The position numbers and the translations under genes are program-made. Source: Hirudo medicinalis (taxonomy: Eukaryota > Annelida > Clitellata > Hirudinida > Hirudinidae). From it: a stretch of 27,500 bases of DNA. Numbering within the stretch: position 1 is the first letter of the stretch; every line of letters begins with the position of its first letter. The stretch is from the NCBI GenBank assembly GCA_011800805.1, contig MPNW01000426.1:24830-52329 (forward strand), given 5' to 3'. Shown piece by piece: positions 1 to 16,962 of this stretch. The notes beneath the pieces were generated by a model. The model searched no databases, was not told the origin of the DNA, and saw only the letters and a list, made by a program, of their open reading frames with translations.

Positions 1-420
1 ATCTCCAACTTAGCAGCAGACTGCTTGTAATTCAGGACATCATCTCCTCCACCACCACCACCACCACTACATCTGTTGCCAAGTTAGCCAACGATGCTCA
101 TCATGTTGAGAGAGAATTCAACAATTTGAGAGATGTCCAAAGACTGGAGAAATCTCCAAGTTAGCAGCAGACTGCTTGTAATTCAGGACATCATCTCCAC
201 CACCACCACTGCATCTGTTGCCAAGTTAGCCAACGATGCGAAATTTCTTGAGAGATAATTCAGAAATTTGAGAGATGTCGAAAGACTGGAGAAATCTCCA
301 AGTTAGCAGCAGTCTGCTTGTAATTCAGGACATCATCTTCACCACCACCATCACCACTGCATCTGATGCCAAGTTAGCCAACGATGCTCATCTTCTTGAG
401 AGATTGGAATGATTTGAAGG
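1..420. repeat. Three-copy tandem repeat (unit about 142-151 bp)
   Basis: Three head-to-tail copies start near 1, 152 and 294, each opening with ATCTCCAA(C/G)TTAGCAGCAG. Each copy has a variable (CAC/CCA)n stretch, then a conserved block reading GCCAAGTTAGCCAACGATGC, then a GAGAGA-rich end. The third copy diverges after about 405. Unit lengths (151 and 142) are not multiples of three and stop codons interrupt every long frame, so this is a minisatellite-like array rather than a protein repeat. The array may begin before the window, since position 1 falls exactly on a unit start. Confidence 0.85.
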
Positions 421-1771
421 ATTTCGAAGGTCATTATTAAACATTCAAAAACATTTTTTCTTTGATAGATATTATGGTACCTTTGCATTTGTTTGTTAAT
501 ACATTCTTAATTTATAAACACAATCATTGATTTTTTACTTGTTACCTGGTTAGGTAATAGGTAGCAGAATGCTCTGTAATTCCTGCATTAATATCTGTTT
601 GTTAATATATTTTTATTGATTTGTGTTTCAGTAATAAAATAGAAGGGATTGTCCTTATTGACCACAAATGTTGTCTTGTTGTGCTATGTGCATTCCACGA
701 ACTGAAGAAAACCTATTACTAAGTATTCTTAATTGATGGTTGAAGTAATGCCATGCATGAAATGCATCCTCTGAAAATGAGTAATGCTCTGACGACGACG
801 ACGATGATGATGACTAGCTCAGTTGATGAAAGATTTGAAATAAGAATTTTGAATTTCTGATTATCCAAAAATGTCAATGAAATTTAAATTAATATCTACA
901 AAAGGAATACTTGGTAGTACAATGGCTTAAACTGGTCGATAATTTCCTTTTATTTTTAGCTGCCTTAATAAACTATTGCAATTTATTATTTGGAATTTCT
1001 TAAACTTAGTGGCATTTGATGACACGATGAGCATCTTGTTAAAGTATAGTCAGACCAGTCGTCCATCACTTGCATTCTGTTGGTTGTTGTTAGACCAGTT
1101 CGTTGTATAACCTCTGAATTGTTTTGGACATGTAATGTCAAGCCTCTAAGAATTTCAGTCAGACATGTGACATGTGACAAACGTTATTATCGCGAATGAC
1201 ATTCCTTACTGGTCACATTAGGAATTAAATAAAAATCTGTGCCGAACATAATATGATTTGTTTGTTTGTTTATAATTTCTTGTGAGAAGCTGTAAGCCAG
1301 TGATTGATCGCCAATGTTCCAGGGCATGTAGTGGGCAGAGAGGAAAGGGAAAAATTGATTTGATATCAACTTTGCCAGCCTTTTGTTGAAGCAATCCTAA
1401 TTAGAGAGTTAGAAATTTTGAATCAGGTCATGCTGACAAGCTAATAAGTTACATGTTGGTTCTATATCTGAACAAAAGTGTTGTTCTTAGCACTAATAGA
1501 AATTAAGAAGTCTTTTACATTTTTCAGCAATTGCAAGCAGAAATGTTTTTCGCTTTAACCGCTAACGGCTCGTTTTTCAAAACGAACCTACACCATTTTC
1601 AAACGAGCCTCAGTTTTTTGCAAAAAGCAAAATTGCTCTAATCAGAAAGAATTTTTCTCATTTGCATATTTCGAACGAAACTAGTTAATTTAAAGCAAGT
1701 TAAGTAGCTGCTTTTTAAAACTTTGACAACTCTTGTTTTGTCAAAATTTTAGTTGCGTTTGTTTGCCACGA
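421..1771. other. Intergenic, AT-rich, no gene recognised
   Basis: No conserved coding frame is visible; open frames at 986-1180 and 1187-1369 on the minus strand look random. A short GAC/GAT trinucleotide microsatellite lies at about 792-814. A 9-bp perfect inverted repeat, GGCTCGTTT at 1567-1575 and AAACGAGCC at 1601-1609, lies 160 bp upstream of the sideroflexin-like start and could form a hairpin with a 25-nt loop. Confidence 0.5.
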
Positions 1772-3786
1772 ATGGCCGACGAAGCCAAAAGATTGCCAGA
1801 TGGTAGGATAGACATCTCCATGCTGAGGTGGGACCAGTCGACATTTTTTGGAAGGATTTGTCACTTTGCCAGCATCGCTGACCTTAGGAATGTTTTCACC
1901 TCACAAACGCAACTCAAAGAAGCCAAAGAATTGCTGAATTTATACAAGTAAATTAGTCATGAGATTGTCTTGTCTTTGCTTTAGTTTGACTTATTTTAGG
2001 ATTACTTAGTTAAGATTACTAACTGCATGCTATGTTGCATCAGAGTCAGAAAAGAGCCAGCTGAGAACTGAGAAGCAAATCTGGAGAGCCAAATAACTCT
2101 ATGAGTCTGCATCCCATCCTGACTCTGGTGAACGTCAAAATGACATTGGCAGGATGTCTTTCCAGGTGCCTGGTGGAGTGATTCTGACAGCTGGGATGCT
2201 CCAGTTCTACTAGTGAATTCAATGTTTAATTTGATTCGATTTGCTTACATTTAGTTAGTTTATACTTTAAAAACACATTTTTAAAATATTGATCAATTAT
2301 TAATTATTGAGTTAATGGTTCCATCAATTAATTCAACAATTTGTTGGTGAGATTGTCTAAGAATTTTCAAATGCTTTGTGAAATTGAAATTAAATGTAGA
2401 AATGCTTAAAACATGGTTTGAAAAAATAAATTAATCTCATTCTAACCTTTATGGCAAAAAATGCATCTTATTCCTTCCTAAAATCAGAATTTTGAATTTC
2501 TAATTTAAGTCTCAAATGGACCTCGTTTTTAGTGAAACGATTCCAGACTTGATCTTCTGGCAGTGGCTCAACCATTCTTTCAATGCCCTCGTCAATTACA
2601 CCAACAGGAACGCTGCCTTGTCTCTTATGACCAAGTATGATCGAGAAGTGGTTCCGGAATAATTTTTACTTTGATAATTATTTATTATGCCTAATAAATT
2701 ATTTGGCTGGAATTTATTTGTGGGGGGTAGTATTGTGGAATTCACTTATTATGGGGTTGTGAGTGTTGTGACAATGGTTGTTATTATTATTATTATTGTG
2801 GTGGTGGTGATAGTAATAATAATAATTAATTATGGAAATGATAATTGTGGCATTTGATTGTCATTGTTGTAGCACAAAATGATTCCTTGGCCTTTGCATT
2901 ATTTATGTCCACCAAGTTGTTTGTTTTCCTGTGATGCTTTAGGAAATGTGATTATTATGTGAACTACTTCGAAATTCAAAATTACATGTGAATGTCGTGA
3001 TCGACAGTTGTAGTAACAACATTGACTGCTGCTTTGCATATGTTAATTACGAACGACCTTTGCACAGACAGATGGGGATGGCTTACCTCAGTGCGACGAC
3101 CTGTGCCCTGGTGACTGCCATCGGGTTCAAGAAATTTGCTGCTCTGGTGAATTCGGTTTTTCTTGACTAACGAATTAATGCTACAAGTGGCAATGCAAGA
3201 AACATTTCAACTTTTTTTCTCCAAAAAGTCACAAACTTGCATTTCCAAAACATTTTTTGAGTAACGATGTTCTTGAATTTTTCCTCAGAGGGTGCCCCCG
3301 TACTCCAGAGGTACATGGCCTTCCTGGCAGTGGCCGCAGCCAACATGGTCAACATACCACTGCCCCGACAGTCGTGAGTATGGTTCGGACGTTCTTAAGC
3401 CCTTCTCGGTGTTCGGAGTGTTGCATTTGCATAAGATGATATTATTATTTTTGCATTCTTAGGGTTTTGATGTTGATTATGAGATTCTAATCGTTGGCAT
3501 TAATTATTCACTTATTATAAATTAATTCTTCACTAATTATCAATTAATTACCCACCAGTTGTCAATTAATTAGTCGTTGATTACCAAGTGATTATACGTA
3601 AATTACCGAATAATTAATCACTAATTGAATATTCAATCCGTATGATTGTCTTTTGCAGCGGTCATGCCAATCATCATGGTCAAGTTGGAGAGGAGGCCTG
3701 GCTTTATGAAGTACCAGAGATTCCACATTGTCTTCCAGACGATCATGAACACATTAAGGAAGAAAAATGGAGATCAAATACAATAA
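1772..3786 (+). pseudogene. SFXN2: Sideroflexin-2-like gene, apparently inactivated
   Basis: Sideroflexins are mitochondrial inner-membrane amino-acid carriers (SFXN1 moves serine). Homologous blocks fall at 1772-1947 (start MADEAKRLP, then RWDQSTFFGR), 2044-2212 (HPDSGE, IGRMSFQVPGG, MLQFY), 2533-2634 ([20 protein letters not shown]), 3068-3146 (MAYLSATTCALVTAIG), 3291-3373 (FLAVAAANMVNIPLPRQ) and 3659-3786. The IGRMSFQ-PGG and NYTNRNAA wording fits SFXN2 best. Most borders carry GT/AG and keep phase. Lesions: TAA in the second block, where the family has AKK-LYDS; a one-base frame break just before it; the roughly 40-residue segment after PLPRQ is absent between 3374 and 3658, and the phases there do not match; the last block ends in an unrelated tail without the usual final membrane helix. 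A usual member has about 320 residues. I infer a recently dead copy. Assembly errors could explain the point lesions but not easily the missing exon. Confidence 0.8.
2771..2829. repeat. Trinucleotide microsatellite in sideroflexin-like intron
   Basis: Consecutive TTA/ATT, GTG and TAA triplet runs lie between the third and fourth homologous blocks of the sideroflexin-like gene. Low-complexity sequence with no coding value. Confidence 0.6.
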
Positions 3787-5289
3787 TAGCAATTAAATTG
3801 AGTGATCTGCACAAACGTTACATTTAATGTTTGAATATTTGTTTTAAAAATACTGGAATTTTCTGTTCAATGCATTACAATTGTCTTCATTTATTAATAC
3901 ATATTAATATATGTATATTATATATACATATAATATAATATAATATATGAACATTTAATAGCTCCCTTTTTCGAGTGGGTGAGAGCCCCCACTCTTATAA
4001 TAAATAATTATTTAATTAATTCCCCACTTGATATCAGCTGATCTAGGGATCTCGTACACCATACACGTGTTTCTAGATTTATTTTAATTTTACAAATACA
4101 TTTCACCATTCTTGCGGCTCAACAATTAAATTCCCCTTCGACCAATAATGTTTCAGCGTTGATATTAATTATTCATGAGTTATTCGTTTTGGTTACGAAA
4201 AAAAAAGTCGCGCTTAGAATAAAGTCTGCCTGCTTCAAAGTCGTCTATCCGATTAAAAAAAAAACTCAACCGGATTTGGGTAAACATTCAGCTTGTATTA
4301 ACGATCTTTTTTAGTAGGAAATTTATTACAGCTTTTTCCAGAGAGCAGGCCTTCGCACAACTTGACGAGATGATTTTTGTTTTGCATCTCGCCAAGTCAG
4401 GAGATAAGCACATGACATATAATTCTTTAAACGCTTTTCAGTTCACTTTTCACTGAAAGGGTCATGAGTAGCACTAGCGAGTGGTTAAAAAACTGATGAC
4501 GCTTTATCATTTCAATAAAAAAAATCGGAAAACCTCCTTAACAAACACCAATATCACTTATCCATATGTGACATGACGCTTCACAAGCCAAAGCAACCAT
4601 CAAAAAGGCCATCCCCAGCTAGGGTCGAACGCAAAAAAGGGAAGGGCATACTTATCTACATCAGCTACTTGGGCAGTTCAACTAATATTACTTAATCATC
4701 AGCATTTTGTGGGTGGCATCAATGTTATCTTCTGGTCATTGATGCACCCCTTTGACCTTAATTCCAGGTTCGTCCTGGGCTCACCCAACTAAAGTGAAAA
4801 GCTTTAATAACGTCACCGGACCGCGGCAAAGTTAGTTCTGATTTTAATTTACTTATGAAGTTTGAGATAAAACCCAGATTCGGGCCAGATTACTTGGTCG
4901 GATTAAGCCTCACAAACTCGTACTTTTCAAACTATCGACCTAAGTGCACACAAAACTAGGTGCTCCGGTAAGTAATCCATAAGCACAAGCCTGTTTACAA
5001 ATGTGATACAAAATTAATAAAAATGAAAACACTTTCAATAAATTTTCAAACATGATCGGGTTATTGCTCACAGGAACGAGCTAATGCAATCAGAATGTTC
5101 ATGCAATGCTTGTGTATGAAGCTCGATGTCACATCCAATATCAGTAAGCCAAGCAAGATTATAAAATCAAGACTAATATATACGCAAATGACAAAATGAA
5201 AATAATGACTTATCTAGAAACCGTAAAATGACAAACACAGATGTAAACAGACTCAAAACAATCTTAAGTTTCAAAAATGCTCCCCCATG
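3787..5289. other. Intergenic region between sideroflexin-like pseudogene and RBPJ
   Basis: No gene is seen. A TA-rich near-palindromic stretch lies at about 3898-3950. An imperfect hairpin lies at 4361-4396 (CTTGACGAGATG against CATCTCGCCAAG, one A-C mismatch, 12-nt loop). The 3' UTR of RBPJ must extend leftwards into this region. I see no canonical AATAAA on the minus strand close to its stop codon; ATTAAA variants occur at 4843-4848 and 4803-4808. Confidence 0.45.
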
Positions 5290-8996
<3,707 letters not shown>

Positions 8997-10112
8997 CGAC
9001 GTGCGGCTAAAATAATGACTTTAGTGACAAATGACTTCAACTCTTAATTAGCTCCAGTTATGCTCACACGTAAGCCTATTTCTTTATACAGCCTCTCCGT
9101 GGCAGCAAAAACATCGTCAAACAAAAATCTATCTCTAAAATGTGTGACCCTTTTATAAGAAGTTGATCCAACAACCTCAGCTCAAAACAGAAGACCTACG
9201 CAAGCACATCCCGCAAATTTACATCCTTGGGAACCTAGCCTGTGGTCGGAAAACTAACGTAAGGCATTTTCTCACCGATGGCTCACGATAGTCATGAGCG
9301 TGAGAAAGTCGCGGGTTGGACTCATTGTTTCTATCGCTAAAGAAAACTTCTCCGCCAGATACGAAGCCCCATGAGGGTAGCTGTAGAGGTAGAAGATTTC
9401 TTAGTTTGAACAATTTTTATTCTGCATTCGAGTTTCTGGCGGCTTTCGTGTTAGCTAATTCGTTTACGATGTGACTCATTTAAAAAAGCATGCAATTCTC
9501 GATAGGAGACGCTGACTGATATTTCAGACTCGTGCAATTGCAAATGCAATTTAAAGATGAACTTAGTGTTGAACTTAGTTTCTTGTTGTTGGTCTCTTCG
9601 TTTTAGAGAAGGTCATTCTGCAAAATAAACACAACACTTACATTGCAAACAATGTTATCACCCTGACTTGTGGTTGACCTCAACAGGACGATGTCTGCGA
9701 TGGTTTCGATTGTTGCGATGCTATTTTTGCTTCTTGTCATCTATCCGTGATTATTTACTTTGTTGTTATATTGTGGACACAAGATATTGAATTGCAATGA
9801 AAGCTTGGGAATATTTATAAACCGTTTGCGATGCTAACCATAAAGAGAAAGTGTTTCAAAGGGATGCAAAGCTTACCAGAGATGTACCTTTTAATTGTGA
9901 TTTGAGTGCGATGCTTGCACTCAAGCCGGAACTTGCCGACGATTGTTGTCTGAATTATTGAACAATTCCGGAGAAACAAAATTTAAAACATACTAAACGA
10001 TGCTAAAATTAAATATCAGAGTACCTGAGCGGAATTTACCCTTTTGTTACCAAAAGCTTTCGGCTAACTCTGGGCTCTTGCTAGCATGAGATCTCCAAAT
10101 CTTACTATAAAT
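8997..10112. other. Upstream region of RBPJ, no gene recognised
   Basis: Non-coding upstream DNA that should contain the RBPJ promoter and possibly a 5' UTR exon on the minus strand. An open frame at 9413-9219 (-) has no recognisable domain. No clear TATA box or CpG-rich promoter block is visible. Confidence 0.4.
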
Positions 10113-11512
10113 CAGTGTTGTAAAAAGTACTGCTCTTCAGTACCTAAGTACAAGTATCTCCTCGAAAATTTACTTAAGTAAAAGTAATTGTCATAAATGT
10201 ACTCGAGTAAAAGTACGAAGTATCAGCATTTCAAAGTTATTTTACAAGTAAAAAGTAAAAGCACTGAAACTGCTTTTGTAAGTCTTTCGTCAACCATCTT
10301 ATGCTGTATTATTGTACTATTAAGTAATAACATTTATGCTTATGAAAGTGTTTTTCCTCAATCAATGTATAATGGATACAGTCCTACAGAAGTTAGTGTT
10401 ACGTTTTGAAATATTACGTAAATTAATGTAGTGTAATATAAATATAAGGAATTTAGGATTATTCGATTAACAAATTATGCTATACTAAATTGTATTGCTT
10501 GGATTTTGAATTGCCGCATGGATGAAATCTGGAATCTGGAGCCGAACCATTGTTAAATGTATTATTTCCAAGCTCGTTGATTTCACGTCATGGGCGCACC
10601 CAGAATTTCTTCAGGGGGGTTTGATTTTTGAATACCTTTTATCGGTTTTATCTTTCGGAGATGATTTTTGTTTCTAATGCTATGCCGATAATATTTGTTA
10701 AATATCGAGATATCGATAATTAAAACCAGTTAAAAAAATATGCTTATCCATTTTTTTGTAAGTAGCAATTTTGGGGGGTTAGAGCCCTGGATGCGCCAAT
10801 GTTTCACATAAAACCTTTACAGACTTAAAAGAATGTAGGCTCAAATTATTATTTTTATTCACAAATTATTCTATGTCGTATAATGGACGGACCTTTTACT
10901 TTCCTTAAGGTTTTTGTAGATTGCAGTGACGTATAAAATCACAAAACCAATTGAAAAAAACTGTTGGAATGTTCATTTAAGAGTGATAATGATAATGTGA
11001 TCGTGAGGAGAGATAGATTATCATCCATTTTATAACAGGATATTTCGACAAAGATTAGTAATATTCCATACAAATTCGCGACATTTCATCACACGAGCAA
11101 GCCACCTTTAGCGAACTTTGAAGTGCTTCGGTTCTTTTCATGTTTGTGGCACAAAAGAGCATGCCGCAAAATTGTTCTCACGACTTAAACATTTCTCCTC
11201 TTTCCAAATCCAAATGAATGTTAATTATCGTTATCGCTATTCTATTTTTTCCGGTGTGGAAAAGTCTTTAATTCAGAATTTAAAAGTTCACAATAAAATT
11301 AATGCAAGTTTGTGGCACTAATCGCATCAAAGGCTGTTTAGTTTTATTACTTTGTTTTGTGTCGGACGAAGTAACGAAGTAAAAATATTTCCGAAAATCT
11401 TACTTCGTTATAAGTAAAAGAACTGAAAATTTTCCGTACTTCGTTATAACTAAAAAGTACTCCGATTGTACTTAAGTAAAGTAACGCGTTACTTCATTGC
11501 CCAACAACGCTG
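10113..11512. mobile_element. Non-autonomous hAT-type DNA transposon, 1.4 kb
   Basis: The element starts CAGTGTTGT and ends ACAACGCTG, terminal inverted repeats matching 8 of 9. It is bounded by a perfect 8-bp target duplication CTATAAAT (10105-10112 and 11513-11520). CAGNGTTG ends with 8-bp duplications are diagnostic of the hAT superfamily. Both subterminal regions (about 10120-10260 and 11360-11485) are dense in short direct and inverted AAGTA/TACTT words, as expected for hAT transposase binding sites. The right end reads TTGGGCAATGAAGTAACGCG inward on the minus strand, a wording seen in many animal hAT ends. No transposase is recognisable; the longest frames are about 70 codons. A separate 213-bp element is inserted inside. 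Confidence 0.92.
10589..10801. mobile_element. MITE-like element nested inside the hAT transposon
   Basis: The left end CATGGGCGCACCCAG and the inverted right end CATTGGCGCATCCAG match at 13 of 15 positions. The flanks TTTCACGT (10581-10588) and TTTCACAT (10802-10809) agree at 7 of 8 bases, fitting an 8-bp target duplication with one later change. Inside are GGGGGG tracts near both ends (about 10614 and 10774) and no coding frame. The superfamily is not certain; an 8-bp duplication allows hAT or P-like. It inserted after the enclosing hAT copy formed. Confidence 0.75.
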
Positions 11513-11520
11513 CTATAAAT

Positions 11521-13187
11521 GGCCTGCCAAAGTTCGTGAAATTATTGCAATTATCGCAAGAAATGCAGCAGGAGAGGTTATTGTGGCAGACTTTGTGGAA
11601 GTTTCTCAGAATGAAATTAACATTTAGGTAACAGGCTATCAGGTAAATTAACAAAACACTCAGAGCTAATTTCTTATTCAAGCGATAAGCCAATTTGCCA
11701 TAATTCTCCCTCAACTTTGATACCTTATTAATGCATCACAAGTTAGTGTAGATTATGAAGCAAATATTGTTCAACTGGCATAGAGATAAAATAAAAACAA
11801 GGTTAAAGCAGTTTTTGTTGATTTTTCTTAAGGATCGAAAACATTTCCGAAATTTAGTAAGGCGGCTTTAAAGTGAAGCTAAGCTGGACTTTAGTCTAAG
11901 TCAAAGTTTGGAATCGTTAAGGTGCGGTCCTAAGAAAATGCTGATTTGTTGCTTGATGAAAATTGGGAATGATTTCAAGATACGGATACAAAATTTACCG
12001 ATGAAGTTAGAGAATTTGGTAAGGACAGCGTCTAATGATGCCAACGAAATTTCTAGAACAATGAAAAAACAAAATGGGTTCGAACAGCCTGTCCATGGAT
12101 ACAGACTGCACCGCCTCGACAATCGCTCATGTTTGACGCACCATCGAATGATGCAGCGCATAAAGACCAAACTAAGACCAAACTTGTTCAAATGCACTTT
12201 TGAATGTTGTCAGCCTTTCTGGACTGAATAGACCAACAACCTAAAAATATCTCAACGACGTTTGCTCCGGGAAGCGAATGCAGATGCGAACTTTTTGAAC
12301 CCCATTGACATCGATGTATTCATCCATAACTGCGAAGACCCTGTCTCGTTGAGTGGTCTCTCTTAGCCTCTCCATAGGCTTCCAAAATACAATATAACTC
12401 CTGCTATACTTGTATATATATGTTTTGGATAGGTAAGGCCATTAGTTGGACAAAGCTGACACTTGGTCAACCAGCCACTGGAATCACATATAATCGATAC
12501 CATCTGGCGCCAATGACTTGTATGTGCTATTTTTTACGAACATAAAATATGCCCGTCTAAATAAAAGCTTCATGCATTCAGTGGTTAATATCGCAGCTTT
12601 ATTCGACAATAATTTTAGTCGAACTATCTGACTCCCTTGACATCCGCTGAGCAATGACTGCAAATTTGAGTTGCTAAAAGCATATTTTTGCAGCTTTATC
12701 TGATAGTTTTCGGCTTGCAGATAGTGGAAACGGTTTTGTCACCCATACTTTTTCAGTTTCACTGCATGAGAGTTCAAATATTTTGACAGATGTCACAAGC
12801 ACATCCATTTGACACTTTTGCGATCCACAAAATACTTATCGTAGGATGGGGATGAATTATTCGATAAGCTGATCAGCTGGCCAGTCACTGCCTGATTCCA
12901 GACCAACACCTTCAGCCATAGCGTCGCCACATTTGTAATTTTTCACTTTTTCACTCTCGGAAACATCTTTATCCGTCCACAGATTGAGCCAAAACTAAAG
13001 AGCTTAGAGAATCCATTCAGGCTTTCTTGCTCATTCACCTCATCATGAAATTTCTTTCATTTGCTTCTTTGCGATTTGACATTTCTGCTTATAAGCAACG
13101 CGGGTTAACTTATAAATAAAAATGACTTATAATAATATATCATAAATGATACGTTATATATGATACATAATAACTAACCCGGTATTA
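11521..13187. other. Intergenic, coding-like fragments only
   Basis: No gene is firmly recognised. On the plus strand a frame from 11908 runs to a TAG at 12229-12231 and continues open to a stop near 12364. Just right of the hAT duplication a short open stretch (about 11524-11628) also reads as protein-like. On the minus strand, about 12990-12861 reads KDVSESEKVKNYKCGDAMAE and ends at a stop, after a possible acceptor (CTCTTTAG). None matches a family I know. They may be remains of decayed transposons or of a lineage-specific gene. Confidence 0.35.
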
Positions 13188-13410
13188 TGTCGGAATGCGA
13201 GGTGATTATCCACAACACTTTATTTATAAAATCGACCACACAAAAAACATGCAATATCCAGCTGGAGAGTAAGAGTAAACTTGAGGAGTAACTTAGACTT
13301 AAGAAAAACAAGGAAGAGTCCATGTAGCCAGGGCATTTATACTCTTATGATCAAAGATTTGTCCTGCAGAGGTCTGGCCTTCTATTGGACGTTAACATCC
13401 TTATTTAACA
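13188..13410 (-). mobile_element. LTR-like unit, probable retrotransposon long terminal repeat
   Basis: Read on the minus strand, the unit begins TGTTAAATAAGG and ends ATTCCGACA, so it has TG...CA ends. It contains in order a TATAAAT promoter-like box (13341-13335), an AATAAA polyadenylation signal (13224-13219) and about 31 nt to the end, the U3-R-U5 order of an LTR. A short purine run (CCAGGGGA) lies directly before its start, as a polypurine tract would. No second copy is in the window and the flanking 5-mers do not match, so it would be a 3' LTR of a truncated element rather than a clean solo LTR. No reverse transcriptase is seen. Confidence 0.4.
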
Positions 13411-13575
13411 TCCCCTGGATTCGGTGTTGTTCCTTTTGAAAGTCTTCCTTTTGAGTCTGATATTCTACATCAACAACAGATGCAAGTTTACCAATCAACG
13501 CTCTGATGCCACAACACTTGGAATTTATTTTCCTGGCTGCTTGGAGGTATGCACCTCACTAATGGGGTGCAGCTG

Positions 13576-13622
13576 CTGGGGGGAGTGTCCTCCAGGTTTT
13601 AGGGGGATGAACATCCCCCCAG
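13576..13622. repeat. GC-rich nested inverted repeat
   Basis: CTGGGGGGA (13576-13584) pairs perfectly with TCCCCCCAG (13614-13622). Inside it, GGGGGATG (13602-13609) and CATCCCCC (13612-13619) form an alternative 8-bp perfect hairpin with a 2-nt loop. The two arms compete for the same C-tract. It stands out strongly in AT-rich DNA, 166 bp from the minus-strand LTR-like unit, and may be part of the same mobile element. Confidence 0.55.
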
Positions 13623-13856
13623 CTATCTGAGCCTCACTGCAATAGGTTTTGTGAATTTAATTCCTATTAGTTCCTAATTAATTTGTATTAAATTAATAAT
13701 TAATTAATCAGTCTTATCTCATAAAATCATCGAGGATCGGGTGAATTTTTGGTCAATCAATCCATGTTATAACTTGCTGTTACTTTTGTCAAATATTCGG
13801 TGTCAAATTAACCACACTTTATATAATTTTCTAATGTAGTTTAAGTATTATAATAG

Positions 13857-14002
13857 TGTCATGCCGGTAGCCTGTGAGTTCACCGTCGCGACTCGTGCGC
13901 GGCAATTCCTTTGTTGTTGTGGAACTTTATTTTCACTTTTTTCTTTGTTAGAGCCACACGCCAGGCGCATAATCATTATCATTAGCTAACTGTATACAAC
14001 TG

Positions 14003-14035
<33 letters not shown>

Positions 14036-14151
14036 GCCAGGTATAGAGACAGGTCGTCGTCGTGGCAGTGTCGTCATGTAGTATTATTATTGATTTTTCT
14101 TATTGAATAAAGATTTCTATTGTTCGTTCGAGTGTCTCCGAGCAATCTACA
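13857..14151 (+). mobile_element. Second LTR-like unit
   Basis: A GC-richer block begins TGTCATGCCGGTAGCC and ends GCAATCTACA, giving TG...CA ends. It contains a long TA-rich stretch (14003-14035), AATAAA at 14106-14111 and about 40 nt before the end, in LTR order. No second copy, primer-binding site or clear target duplication is found. It could be a solo LTR with decayed flanks or part of another repeat. Confidence 0.35.
14003..14035. repeat. (TA)n microsatellite
   Basis: Near-perfect TA dinucleotide run with one TTT interruption, inside the plus-strand LTR-like unit. Confidence 0.8.

Positions 14152-16962
<2,811 letters not shown>

Noticed and set aside
1..420. CRISPR-like direct repeats
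   Set aside because: The repeats are about 145 bp units with no unique spacers, and the window is animal DNA.
4361..4396. Pre-microRNA hairpin
   Set aside because: The stem is only 12 bp with a 12-nt loop, too short for a Dicer or Drosha substrate.
12490..12525. Retroviral-type primer-binding site (TGGCGCCA)
   Set aside because: The match to a tRNA 3' end stops after about 8 bases and no CA-ended LTR lies next to it on either strand.
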